Shown here: positions 45,941-56,499 of the stretch, piece by piece | Numbering within the stretch: the first letter of the stretch is position 1 | Layout: the number at the start of each line of letters is the position of its first letter | Assembly (NCBI GenBank): GCA_039619475.1 | Contig: CM077115.1 | Location: 506,747,352-506,811,351, forward strand | Reading direction: 5' to 3' | Source: Icerya purchasi | Lineage: Eukaryota; Arthropoda; Insecta; Hemiptera; Monophlebidae | DNA: 64,000 nucleotides | The notes under the pieces: model-generated | What the model saw: only the letters and a program-made list of their open reading frames with translations | The model's database searches: none | What the model was told of the DNA's origin: nothing | Program-made: the position numbers and the translations under genes

Positions 45941-46135
45941 CTAAGGATCTTTTTTCTTATCTGCAGATTTGATCTTAGATAAGATTCGAGATCTCTGCTG
46001 GCTAGGATTCGTATATCTGTCCGTTTCATCTGTTTCATTATCATCTTGAAAACCATCACACATCGAGTCTCTCTTTCTATTGCCATTCCGGGCTACCAGC
46101 GCACGAACCCTGCCGCCTGTCACACTCTTTGACAT
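45941..46135 (-). CDS. Small ATG-initiated ORF, hydrophilic, unknown
   Basis: On the minus strand ATG (46,135-46,133) opens 64 codons to TAG. The product starts MSKSVTGGRVRALVARNGNR, continues through an acidic DDNETDETDRY stretch, and ends in a Lys-rich tail (SADKKKD). Composition is not that of random AT-rich DNA. Upstream on the same strand, about 100-350 bp away, the sequence is GC-moderate and unbroken by simple repeats, as a leader would be. The pattern of a short basic/acidic N-terminus recalls the first ORF or gag start of a retroelement, but no zinc knuckle or other motif is visible. A host first exon is the alternative. Confidence 0.25.
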   Translation of the reverse strand: MSKSVTGGRVRALVARNGNRKRDSMCDGFQDDNETDETDRYTNPSQQRSRILSKIKSADKKKDP

Positions 46136-46139
46136 AGTG

Positions 46140-46740
46140 TACGCTTCTTCTTGTCACTCCATTACCCTATCGCTGCTTGAAGAAACTGCGCTGCTCGGCC
46201 GAAATCCGTATTAATACTGAGATTCCTGACATATTATAATTCTTTCGTTTTCTTCGGCCCACGTTACCCGAAAGTCTACACCAAGCCACCCCGTAGGCTA
46301 GCTCCACCCAGTTCCTTGCATTCTCTTCATTACAAAATACGCTTCTACTTTCGCTTCATTATTTATAGACCGCTAATTATAACCTTTTTTCCTCTTATCT
46401 TCCCTGCATTATCTGATCGTGTGCGCGAGCAATTATTCTACCAATTTACATTTAATCTTTCTTTCTATTACTTACGCTGAAGGGGTTATTAAAAACACTC
46501 TTCCTTCTGTCTACCTACCGTGTCTTTTCATTACCGCTTCTTCCCTATCGTAACGCTATTAAAGGAAAAGAAAATCCGAAACTCTGCCGAGTATTGCTTA
46601 CGCGCAGATACATTACATTGTAGAGAAATTTATCCACCCGGTTTACAAATATAGCAAACGATAAGAGATATATAAAATACGTTTTAAAAGAACTTTTCTG
46701 ATTTAAACGATCATCAGCTAAAAGTAAAACCTACTGAGCT
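46140..46740. other. No supported gene; pyrimidine-rich on plus strand
   Basis: The plus strand is C/T-rich (CACCCCGTAGGCTAGCTCC, TTCTTTCTATTAC). I cannot assign it. Confidence 0.25.
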
Positions 46741-46744
46741 ATTT

Positions 46745-47060
46745 TTAACCGACTTCAAAAAAGGAGAAGGTATTCAATTCGACTGTATTTTTTTTTTATG
46801 TGTGTTACCTCAGAACTTTCTTCTATACGAACCGATTTTGATGATTTTTCTTTTATTTGAAAGGTGTTGTTTCTCATGTGGTCCCATTTAAATTTGATCA
46901 AAATCTGACCGGTAGTTTTTGAGTTATCCTTAATAATGCGGGAGATTGAAGCTTTTTGGATGCTTTTCATTCATGATTGTTTTCACCGCCGTCGGGTTAG
47001 ATTAATTGACTAAAAATACTATAAATTTGCCAAATTACCATGGAAATGTAGCTTTTGATG
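46745..47060 (+). repeat. ACCGACTTC-type dispersed repeat
   Basis: Starts AACCGACTTCAAAAAAGGAG, then TCGACTGTATTTTTTTTTTA, TGTGTTACCTCAGAACTTTC, an ACCGATTTTGATGATTTTTC phrase, GGTCCCATTTAAATTTGATC and TTTGAGTTATCCTTAATAAT. It ends near AAATTACCATGGAAATGTAG (47,032). This wording (ACCGACTTCAAAA...GGAGG...CGACTGTATTTTTTT) is a widespread non-coding insect repeat. The same start motif caps the fold-back elements at 47.1 and 50.2 kb. Confidence 0.7.
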
Positions 47061-47141
47061 TTTTCACACCGTCGAAATATCTGTTCTTATTAAAATGTTT
47101 TAATTTTAAATGTACTAAAAATGGACTAAAAAGTAAAAAAT

Positions 47142-47461
47142 AAAATGCTTTTTTACAAAAAATAAATACCGATATTTGAAGATTTATTACAAAAAATTTA
47201 AAAATGCACTAAAAAGTAAAAAATAATTACTCCCGATAAAAAATATATATCAGAGTGACATAACACTTAAGTGGTGATATCGTAATTCTTATACAACATT
47301 AACTTTTTGGAGTTGGAATTAAATTCATATTACTATATCTAGAATAATTTAATGAACATTTAATGCAGTTTTTCATTATTATTTTAATATGAATTTGATA
47401 CCAACTCCAAAAAGTTAATGTTGTATAAGAATTACGATATCACCTTAATTTATATCACTCT

Positions 47462-47501
<40 letters not shown>

Positions 47502-47592
47502 CGGGAGTAATCATTTTTTACTTTTCAGTGCATTTTTAAATTTTCATAATAAACCTTGAAGTCGGTATTTATTTTTTGTAAAAAAGCATTTT
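47142..47592. repeat. Large fold-back element, arms about 195-205 bp
   Basis: The left arm 47,142-47,335 (TACAAAAAATAAATACCGA..., AAAAATGCACTAAAAAGTAA, TTACTCCCGATAA, TGATATCGTAATTCTTATAC, AACTTTTTGGAGTTGG) is mirrored by 47,385-47,592 in reverse complement, including CCTTGAAGTCGGTATTTATT. The right arm carries an expanded (TA)n run at 47,465-47,499 where the left arm has only TATATAT. The central spacer is about 49 bp. There is no open frame. It shares terminal and internal words with 50,183-50,642, so the two are one family. Confidence 0.85.
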
Positions 47593-48311
47593 TAAAGAAA
47601 CAGGCTGCTTTCATATGTATATAATTGTATTAGAGACAGATTCAGGAATTCTTTCCGCTCATTGATATATATTTTAAAAATTTCTCCACGTCTTTCGAAT
47701 TTATCTTTACCCTGTAATCGACACTTGTTTATTCAAATATATATATATATATGTATGTATTTTAGTAAGTTTTATTTTTGCAGATTTAGATCCAAAAATG
47801 CTATCTCAGATTAAGGTGTATCTTTCACAATTTCTAGATAGTCGCGCTGCGTTCGTAACTATATTTATTTTAATGGTTTTTAAACTGTTACATGTGGGAA
47901 AATATAAAATTCTCACGAAAGAGCAATTAACCGAAAAGTATTCTTTTCAGATTCATTAGGGCTTTCATAAAAAAAAGAAAGTTTAACTTATGATATGTTT
48001 TTTAGAAGAGGTTTCGTAGGAATATCATCGTTTTTTTGCTTTGAATAAATTCATTGCCGTATGATTTTAACGATAAAATTTGCGATATTTCCGAAATTAT
48101 GATTCTTCTGCAGATAGGCCCAATTTTGAACTGCATTAGATGAAAATTTTAACAAAATTTTAATGGAAAATCAAGAGAAGACATTATGCGACAACCAAAG
48201 TATCTCACTGACTTCGAATTAAACCTGCACGCTACGCAACTATTTTTCGTGCAATATCGAAACAATAGAGAAACTTTTACGCAATTACATTTTATTATTG
48301 ACTTCAAAAAG
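47593..48311. other. No supported gene
   Basis: AT-rich, with a (TA)n run near 47,738-47,752. The plus-strand frame at 48,186-48,443 enters the long inverted repeat that follows and is not a gene. Confidence 0.35.
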
Positions 48312-49055
48312 CAGGGCGCTATCTGCAAGGTGATTATAATTAAAGTTCAAGTTTCAAAACGCTATAAAAATAGAACCACCGATCAGAATGACGTTAAATT
48401 TCAACGGAATATTATTGACAAACTAGAAAAGCGGATGGCATAAGAAAACACGTTTTTTTTTTTTTTTGGACTCGTTAGCCATTGCGAACTTAGCTGAACT
48501 GAAGGCACGCCATTGCGCCACACATTCTGAACGTGACCCCGGAGACATTTCGATCAGCTGTGGAACATGCTGTTTCTTGATTTCAACTAGTGGACAGCAT
48601 ATTGATGAACACGTTTTGCGCTAATCTCACGAAATTTAAAAACCGATTTGATTGATGCTTTTTATGTGGTTTTTGGACAATTTTTCTCATCTCCGATGTA
48701 ATATGACCTTACCGTGGTGGATGGGCTATAATTAACAGTATCACACCTGTACAGCCATGCACACTGAATAGTACAGTTGGTTTAACGTTCAACTTACACC
48801 TTAGCCGTTATTTTACGATTCATTTGACATTTCTAGTCGAACCCTTTTAAATTACGATGCTCACAACGGCGTCAATTGTTTCTAGGTGAGATCTCTGGCT
48901 AACGAGTCCAAAAAAAAAAAAAAAAAGTTTTTTTCTTATGCCATCCGCTTTTTCTACTTTGTTAATAATATTCTGTTCACAATTTGACGTCACTCTGATC
49001 AGTGGTTCTTTTTTTATAGCGTTTTGAAACTTGAACTTTAATTATAATCACCCTG
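48312..49055 (+). mobile_element. DNA transposon remnant with TIRs of about 160 bp
   Basis: The right end, read inward on the minus strand, starts CAGGGTGATTATAATTAAAG. The left starts CAGGG, then 12 extra bases, then GGTGATTATAATTAAAG. The arms (48,312-48,480 and 48,897-49,055) stay similar through TTCAAGTTTCAAAACGCTAT, CGGATGGCATAAGAAAA, a T run and GGACTCGTTAGCC. Between them 48,490-48,620 encodes ELKAR, then in a shifted frame ILNVTPETFRSAVEHAV and FQLV, then GQHIDEHVL. This resembles the C-terminus of Tc1/mariner-type transposases (..+TPE.FR.AV.H.....G.H.EH+L). The rest of the transposase is deleted. Confidence 0.75.
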
Positions 49056-49069
49056 TTGTATATATATAT

Positions 49070-49165
49070 TCGTCGCGTATGGTTATTTTTTTTATTTTTT
49101 CTTACGTTTATTTGCGCATAACTTTTGATTATTAACATCGATTTCGATGACTGCTTGTTCATACC
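49070..49165 (+). repeat. ACCGACTTC-family fragment
   Basis: A T run is followed by TTACGTTTATTTGCGCATAAC, TTTTGATTATTAACATCGAT and TTCGATGACTGCTTGTTCAT, matching the middle of the copies at 43.1-43.6 kb. Confidence 0.5.
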
Positions 49166-50182
49166 AGTCTACACCATATGAGTAAAATGATATCCTTTTC
49201 GAATGTTCTGCATTCCTTAACGAACGCTCCCTTTCTTTACGCCCAACTTTTAGCTTTGGGTCTTCCTACTCCCTTTAATGCTACCTATATCCTTTCCATC
49301 CCATTGCCTTTAGTTGTTCCACTCCTGCTGTCCTTTGTGAGTTCCATTTCTGACCGCTTAGTTATTTAGTTCTATCTCCTAATTTATCATGTTACTGGGT
49401 CAAGGCCGCTGGCGCGCCCGAAGTAGGGGAAAAAAAGAATATCGGTCAAGCAGATATACAGCCAATAGTAATTAAAATAAACGTTTAAAAATCTGCGGTT
49501 CCTTTGGAGACTTTTTAGTAACGCAACTGATACTTAAAATATAATCGGTTAACCGTAAAAAGGTAAGTTGTGGAACAGAAAAAAAAGTAATTTCCAATAA
49601 GACAAAAAATTAAAATTGTACCGACATTTACAGATAAGTTCTACATAATTTTGAAACCACCATAGCGCCATCTACAAGCTCATCATTGACAAAAACATGA
49701 CGTATTATGAACTGACTCTAATAATATTTTTTGGTTAATAAAAATTGTACCAGTCAGACCGGTCCGCCATATGAACACAAGTATCGATGATTAAAAAAAT
49801 AGTCATTAATTGAACTGTTAAAAAAAAGGAGTACTCGTTAAGAGAAATATTTTCTTTGTTTAATATAAGCACCGGATAAAAATGAGCCAAAAAAATTTAT
49901 AATACAGGTCAAATATGAACAGCTAAAATTTTAAAATTAAATGGACGACAAGTGTGAACGGCTTAAACTATTACCAAACGTTAGTTTATACAAATGTAAA
50001 TTCGAATAAGGATAATCGTAATCTGCAAAGCAAAATTTACAAACTCATGGCGGACTGAATTTGAACGTTATATTCTTAAACCAATACCCAGCCCTTTTAT
50101 CGAGTACCGAAAGTAGCACATCCTTTTAGAGACTGGTCTATCTATATTACTATTTAAAAATATTTATATTAAAAATTTCGAA
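49166..50182. other. No supported gene
   Basis: A pyrimidine-rich 63-codon plus-strand frame at 49,178-49,369 precedes a GC-rich stretch (GGGTCAAGGCCGCTGGCGCG, 49,398). This could be a LINE 3' end, but no motif confirms it. TAGCGCCATCTACAAG at 49,664 is a phrase common in insect repeats. The rest is featureless. Confidence 0.3.
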
Positions 50183-50642
50183 TGCTAAAAAGAAAAAAAT
50201 ACCGACTTCGACTTTAAAAATTTATATTAAAATGCATTAAATGATTACTTCCGATAAAAGGGTAATACATATTTTATACTCTGTAAAAAATACATTAAGG
50301 GAAAGATATTTTAATTATTCTTAAACAACATCAGTGCTCTTTAATTAACAGTGTCTCGGTATATCAAATTACAACAATTAAAAAACCGTACCAAATACAC
50401 CTGACGTTTTCAATTCTTGGCCTATAAAAAATAGCTGTTTCGGCTCGTTTAACACGGGTTTTTAATTGTTTCGGTTAGGGAAACTCTAAATTAAAGCATT
50501 ATTGTTGTTTAAGAATAACTCTTTCGATAATAAAATGATTATCTTATTATCGAAAGTAAATTATTTTTTGCTTCATAGCGCGTTTTTATTAAATTCTTAA
50601 CACGGTAAATCTTGAAGTCGGTAATTTATTTTCAAAAAAGAC
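50183..50642. repeat. Fold-back element, second member of 47.1-kb family
   Basis: The left end has AAAAAAATACCGACTTCGAC, AAATGCATTAAATGATTAC and TTCCGATAAAAG; then ATTCTTAAACAACATCAGTG at 50,316. The right half mirrors these: TTGTTTAAGAATAAC, CTTTCGATAA, TCTTGAAGTCGGTAATTTAT. A private palindrome TCGATAATAAAATGATTATC lies on the right side. The mirror is less exact than at 47.1 kb, so this copy looks older. It is non-coding. Confidence 0.7.
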
Positions 50643-51950
50643 TACTTTATTAACTTCTTTTTTACTCACTGGTGGAATTTCGGTGGATTTGTACTGCAAA
50701 GATGCCTAATTTTCAAACCTAAAAGTGAACAGGATTGCGTTTAAATTATGATTTATTGTTAAAGAGTGGCTGGCTCCCAAAAAACCAAAAAAAAGAAAAT
50801 AGCGAACCGGAGATTTTCTAAGGAAGAAGAAATTTTTACAATATTAAATAAGTAAAAAACTTATATAAAAAACAGGTTACCCGCGTTTACATAATACGTG
50901 TTCATCTTTACACTTTATGCGCGGACTTTGCGACAAATTTATGATAGGATGTCTGTTATTTTTAAATGTACAACAGTGCGGTTAAAAATACGGTTTCTTT
51001 TGATCTATAACTATTTTTTTTTATGTTTAGTAGCGGGATACCAACATTTATTCAAAATTTAGTGCTATCGGACGTCGATGGTACATGCGGATAGGCCCAA
51101 CAGAGATATTTGCGTAGTAAGAAACTCAGAAAGAGGGTTGTAAATAAGTTTTGGTAAAAATAAGAATTTCATACAAGAAGGAAGGACACTAGTCCGAACT
51201 GTGTGTACAGACAAGTTTATTATTAGGATTGCATCGGAGTGTCTGAAACCGAACATCGATCGATGAGTGCAACAACAACGAATCGCAAAAAGAGGAAGTT
51301 AAGAAACCGATGATTAGCGCAGAAGGGAATAAAAGGAGGCAAGATGATGATATTCGTTAAAAGCCTAAAATTATTTTTTTTTTTAGAATCGAATGTTAAA
51401 ACCTTTTTTAAAAGTGCACCAGGGGTGGTTGTTCACCATCTCTTTTATAGTCGCAAAATATTGAAACGAACAAAACTAAGATTATGAAGGAGATTTTCTC
51501 GGAAATATTGACAAGAATCGGAATAGAAGCAGATAGACACGATTTCAAGGGTACTTCCCGAAATGGTTAGAAATCTTAAAATTTGAAATTGTATATATTT
51601 TTAACGTGACAAAAAAAAAAAAAAACTTCACTGTAAACGATGAAAAATCTTTAACGAAAACTTTCGCTTCATTGAAGTCTGAAATCGGCGTAACGGTTTT
51701 TGTCGTATGATTTTCCTCGTATGTTCAACTGCTCAAACTTACCGTCATCGCCGATTTAGGATTTCAAAAAGCATAAGTTTTAATGAATTTTTTTTCTTCT
51801 TTTTCAAGTGAAAATCTCTGTCATTCAAACAAAGGTATACATTTTACTTTTATACCGCATTATAGAGGTATCTTTAAAATACGGTTTAATATAAAATATA
51901 TATTAAAATAAATTCATTAGTTTTAAAATTACCTAATATTATGTAAAAAA
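50643..51950. other. No supported gene
   Basis: The plus-strand text at 51,060-51,350 is purine-rich with interrupted coding-like character (for example KEEVKKPMISAEGNKRRQ in one frame). I cannot identify it. It may be an old retroelement. Confidence 0.25.
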
Positions 51951-51961
51951 CAGTACCGTAC

Positions 51962-52514
51962 GGGGTAACTTGTTACAATAATACATAGGCGGGTACTTTG
52001 TTACGGTGTAACAACTTACCCCACGACAGTCACTTAGAACAATGTTAGAGAAATTTATAAGAATGACAAATATCACATTATTCTACATAGGTAATAATAA
52101 TGCCACGTAACTATTTAAGAGAGGCACGGTAGGAGAAAATACATACAAAATGGCTGCTTATGATGTACAGTACAATAAATTATCGTTACGAGAGCCTATG
52201 AAAAAACATAATATTAACTTCATGACTTTGCAACGCTTTCTTCAGAAAACAGAAAACGATCTTATGTTGTGTTATATGAAACTGGAGGACGTCATCAGAG
52301 ACAAATTTTTTATTTTATTGCATTTTTCGTATTTTTTTTTTTTTTTTTAAATGAGGAAAATAATTTAAGCGAAACGTGTGTGGGATATGCTAAACCAAAA
52401 ACATGATATTTAATGGGTATTTAAACATATTTTATTCAATATCGTCACGTATGCGATAGAGCAGTAAAAATAAAAAAATGTAAAAATGGTAACAACCTAC
52501 CCTACTTTCCCCCA
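51962..52514 (+). mobile_element. Pogo-like element remnant with short TIR
   Basis: The left end GGGGTAACTTGTTAC (51,962) is inverted 45 bp later as GTAACAACTTACCCC. A related inverted copy lies at the right end (GGTAACAACCTACCCTACTT, 52,489-52,508, then CCCCC). Inside, at 52,100-52,290, is the N-terminal DNA-binding region of a pogo-type transposase. There is no catalytic domain. The (TA)n-associated repeat copy 5 lies 270 bp downstream. I infer a deletion derivative, since nothing but ends and the first domain remain. Confidence 0.5.
52100..52300 (+). pseudogene. Pogo/Tigger transposase N-terminus (psq-type HTH)
   Basis: ATG at 52,100 opens MPRNYLREAR, then a stop. A shifted frame with its own ATG (52,150) reads MAAYDVQYNKLSLREPMKKH, then NINFMTLQRFLQKT. 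This fits the pipsqueak-type helix-turn-helix that begins pogo-family transposases (pattern AL..V..G.SLREA...Y.+P..TLQR.+K). The frame then drifts into a phenylalanine-coding T run. The catalytic DDE region is absent. Confidence 0.65.
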
Positions 52515-52782
52515 TACATATATATATTAATTACAACGTAATAAAATGTCCTACCTGTCCAGGCATCTAAATGCCTTCTTCCTTTTCAATATTTATTTTA
52601 TTTTTATTGCGAAACATACTGAATTATAAAAAATTTATTTTTTTAATACAATGAACTAATTAAATTAATTACAACTAATTAATTGTTCGCCCAAATGATT
52701 TTTCCCTCAGAACCTTTGTTCATTTTGACGAGCTTTATGGCGTAAAACGAATTTCCTGAATTAGTTTCAAAACACCATGTTT
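52515..52782. other. Spacer with partial copy of dispersed-repeat edge
   Basis: TATATTAATTACAACGTAAT at 52,525 is the 5' edge motif of the (TA)n-associated family, here without its following body. Confidence 0.4.
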
Positions 52783-52784
52783 AA

Positions 52785-52817
<33 letters not shown>

Positions 52818-53015
52818 AACGTCCCAATTTTATAAAACGAAAGTTAAATGTTAGGATAGGATTTTTGTGATTATGTTTTATTTTTTTTTTTTGTGTCTGT
52901 GCCGGTAAGAATAACGTAAATTTTGATCATTTTATAGAAAGTACAGAAGAGAAAGAGGTAGAAATGTAAACAAGAATGGTCAAGGGGCAGAGCCAAAGTG
53001 GCCGGACTATTATAT
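52783..53015 (+). repeat. (TA)n-associated dispersed repeat, copy 5
   Basis: A (TA)n run (52,784-52,811) is followed by TTAGAAAAAACGTCCCAATTTTA, GAAAGTTAAATGTTAGGATA, GGATTTTTGTGATTATG, TAAATTTTGATCATTTTAT, AGAAGAGAAAGAGGTAGAA, GGTCAAGGGGCAGAGCC, AAAGTGGCCG and TATATATATG. It is the closest relative of copy 2. Confidence 0.75.
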
Positions 53016-53283
53016 ATATGCATAAATTTAATTTAATCGGATTTTTAAGAAACATTATTCGGTTCAATTTTTTGCTTTTTTTTCCCGTATAAAAAATCCT
53101 TTCAGGTCCGATTTATTTTCATTTTACAAAGGGATATTTCCTAAAATATAAACAGAAACTAAAAATTGTAACCACGAAAGAAAGTCGTTATCAGTTCGCA
53201 GTTAAAATATTGCCTTCGTTAGTCGAACAAACGATATACAATAGTGCCACTGTATGCACGGTATCGGTATTCGCCATATGTCA

Positions 53284-53647
53284 CAGCGTGGCTAAAAATA
53301 ATAAAAAACAAAGAAGACGAGGGATTCATTGATAATGGATGTTGCAAAGTGGAAGAGCATATAGAAGAACGCTAGTAAATGTTGACAAACGATGATTGAG
53401 AAGAAATAATTAAACTTTCTTCCGAGAAAAACAGAGAGGAAGAAGAAAAAAAAGAAATTGATTCAAAGGAAACCGAATGGATACTGGAAAAATTTGGGGA
53501 AGTTTTCCCGATAGCACAAAGTTTAAAAGAAAAAGTAATCGATTACGACTCACTTAAGAACGTGGAATTAACCAGAAAGGCAGCCTTCCCCGCAAGCCTT
53601 TGCCGAAATGAAAAGAAAAAGAATTACCACAAACAGCGCCAGTAGTT
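53284..53647 (+). pseudogene. Tigger/pogo-type transposase C-terminal remnant
   Basis: The plus strand reads TAWLKIIKNKEDEGFIDNG, KVEEHIEER, a stop, MLTNDD, a stop, EEIIKLSSEKNREEEEKKE, then IDSKETEWILEKFGEVFPIA, QSLKEKVIDYDSLKNVELTR and K. This matches the usual end of Tigger-type transposases: a conserved Trp and GF (W..+....I...F.kaGF), then LTD..L.E, an acidic stretch, and a helical segment AQ.LKEK+.D.DP.. . Stops show it is dead. Whether it belongs with the N-terminal piece at 52.1 kb or is another insertion cannot be decided by eye. Confidence 0.6.
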
Positions 53648-54300
53648 AAATTTAATATCTATACTTATATCGTGAAAAAAAAAAAAAAGCAAGAAAGGGG
53701 TAAAAGAAAATACCCCTCCAGTAAAAGTTTCGTTTTACCATATCACATTTTTATGTAAGAAAGCCTCTAAGAAAGAACAATCAGTAAAATATACGAACAA
53801 AAAAATGAAAATTATAATGGATCAGCAGACAGCATTATCGTGTACAGCACAGCATGGCTATGATTAGAGTCGTAAAGCGGGAAATATTTTGAAGAAGAAG
53901 AACTTAAAATATTTGGATAACAAGTGCGATAGACCGTTATTCCCAAAATTTTTCCTCAGAACTACATGAGAACAAATGTAATTAAGCAAGCATATATTAG
54001 GCCAGAGCACCATGATAACCAATACAGTTAAATATGTAGTAAATATTTACATTAGTCACTTCAGTTCTTTCTGCTGCTTTATAGTTCATATTGATACGTT
54101 CGACGTCACTACTTTATAGTTCGTTTTTAGTTTCTCAATAGTTGAATTCTTAATTTATACCTGTTCCTTCATAGTTTGTATTGATGCATATGACGTCGTT
54201 ATTCTATAGTTCACTTAATGAACGAATAACTATTGCCAATTTTTACACAAAATTATGTAAAAATATGAAATTATAATTTAAAATTTAAAAACCATATATT
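53648..54300. other. No supported gene
   Basis: A-rich text. ATAGTTCATATTGAT-, ATAGTTTGTATTGAT- and ATAGTTC-type phrases near 54,080-54,210 recur with GACGTC in between (a diverged short tandem repeat). Confidence 0.35.
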
Positions 54301-54306
54301 TGTTTT

Positions 54307-54361
<55 letters not shown>

Positions 54362-54366
54362 TTTTT
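54307..54366. repeat. (TTTA)n microsatellite
   Basis: About 14 uninterrupted TTTA units. Confidence 0.95.
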
Positions 54367-56350
54367 GAAGTTACAAAATTTGGTATCCGTATATAAATAT
54401 TTTGATTTATTGGCTGCCAGTTCAGTTTGAAAAAAAATTACTGAGTTATTGTCGTCCAACTGTTATTATATACCGCTCATTTGCAATTCCAGTTTTTCGT
54501 CTTTCACGGGCGTTTTTTTAATTGCGAAGCACGTCGTGTGGGCTCACATTTTACGATTTCTTTAAATTTATGGAAGAAGAAATCATTAAATTTTATATTT
54601 CACATTCTTCCATATTTCAGGTTAAATTTATTTTTACAGATTTCTTTGTCTTTCGTGGTTTTTTTTTTTTGGTAAAATAATTTGCTTATTTTTCCGTTAT
54701 TTTTAACAAAATACGATTTGTTACATACCTTAAAGTTTTCTCGACCTGTCAGAATTTATTAAAAATTTACAAGAAATTTTAATTTTAATGTAGACGACGG
54801 AGCAATATTGTTAATTGTAATTACAAAAAATCTGCTCTGAAATCGCGACCTAAGTAGGTTTTTAATTTTTGATCGTTTTTCTTTGCCTTTTTATTTCAAA
54901 TTACAAAATTATATAAATTAATTAAAGAGTTTTTGATTAGTTGTTTTTCCTTTTTACCTAAAATTACATAATTACCCGAATTGGACACATTTGTTTTTCT
55001 TTCACCATTGGGCCACGTATTATTCTGTACATCGTCAAGGCGCACTGTCCTCAACTCCACATTATGTTTCGATAACTAGGCTTCGGCTGCGATGGAAGCA
55101 GTAAGCGGTGAAACCGACGCAGAACAGTGCCATTGATTTATATATTTGCACAAAATTAAATAGCTACGATAGGCGTGGGTGGCAGAGGGGCATCGCTCAC
55201 CGCGGAATCGAAACACATATGATAGTTTTTACCGTCGCGCAGATGTTAATGTCGAAACGATTAAACGAATGTTGTGTTGTCGGCATATTAAAATGATAAT
55301 GACTAGTAGAAGAAAGATAACTAGTTTAAAAACGAGGTAGGTAGTATTAATGATAACGCAGCAGAAATTTTGGTAGTAAGCGCGGTTCCCAAAAAAATTT
55401 CGACTGGAACAAGTTGGTGCATACATTTGACGGGTAATTTAGCGTATTTATTACTTCATTAAATTTATTTATTCCGGTAATGTTATTCGTGAGCATGCAT
55501 ATCGAAAGAGGTATAAATAATTAAAAAGTACGCGTTAAAGTAGTAGACGATTAAACGACTGAAAACCCGTTTATGATTATTTCTTCCTGATTTGTCTGTA
55601 AACGAGACGTTTATGAAAATTTCAAAAACTGGCTCAAAATTTGTTACCCCATCTTCAGTCATTTCAAAATTGTACCGCTCGCCGCTTCTATTGTAACCGA
55701 AGCCTTAATTGTTTTCAAATTTTTCCTCAAACTACCCAGAACGAGATTCCTGAAGAAAATTAAAGAGTTTCGATTGCATATCAACACGCTGGTAAACAGC
55801 ACCACATTTATCCAAGACCAATCGTATGTAAAAGAATTTTACCGCAAGGCCTACGAACATATTACAAACATGCGTTGGGCGCGGATTTATTTAAAAATTT
55901 CTTTTTCGGATTAAACATATCGTGAAATTCCAGGGGGCCGATGATAACGTTACGTCCAGTTTTTTTCAGGAACATTTGAATACAGAAATCAGGTGCATTT
56001 CTTAACGGACGATACACAACAGCGCACCGGTAATGATAGGCAACTTGTTAACTGCCTATTTTGGTTATCAATTAGGCGAGTTAATAAAATTTAATAGCCA
56101 GTTACGCTTCCAGCTAAAATTGAATATCGATCATACGATAAATATTGTTGTTGTTGTTTTTTTGTTTGTTTGTTTGTTGCTTTATTTCTCTTTTATTCCT
56201 TTTGTAACGTGTAATGGATCTGGTAACATTCGCCGGTTAACGAGACTACTTACGTTGCGAAGTAAGTTTATGTGCTCACCTATACACGTGTGTACACTTT
56301 ACACCTGTCCATTTCCACGTACTCAAGCAGCGGTAGGGTAGATGTTTATT
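54367..56350. other. No supported gene
   Basis: A patch of higher GC lies at 55,010-55,260 but I recognise no frame. The plus-strand 102-codon frame at 56,033-56,341 starts at a true ATG only later and runs through GTT repeats. It has no domain that I know. Confidence 0.3.
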
Positions 56351-56351
56351 C

Positions 56352-56495
56352 TATAAAAGTACGTTCGTTTCCGCTTCGTCGAAGTCGATAATTTCTCCTC
56401 ATCGAGCACTGTTCGTCGGCAGTACGCAGTAGTTATAGGAAAATTTATAGTTCAGTTTATAGTCTGTAATTTAAAAAATATCCGAACAAAGTTCA
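56352..56495 (+). promoter_or_regulatory. TATA promoter and possible non-coding first exon
   Basis: TATAAAAG (56,352-56,359) sits in a GC-richer setting. About 30 bp downstream, where a start site would fall (56,382-56,386), the text is CGAAGTCGATAATTTC. Some 110 bp on, TTCA|GTAAGTAAC (GT at 56,496-56,497) is a strong donor. No ATG lies between, so this would be a 5' untranslated exon of a plus-strand gene whose next exon I could not find in the window. The combination is suggestive only; TATA and donor matches also arise by chance. Confidence 0.3.
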
Positions 56496-56499
56496 GTAA

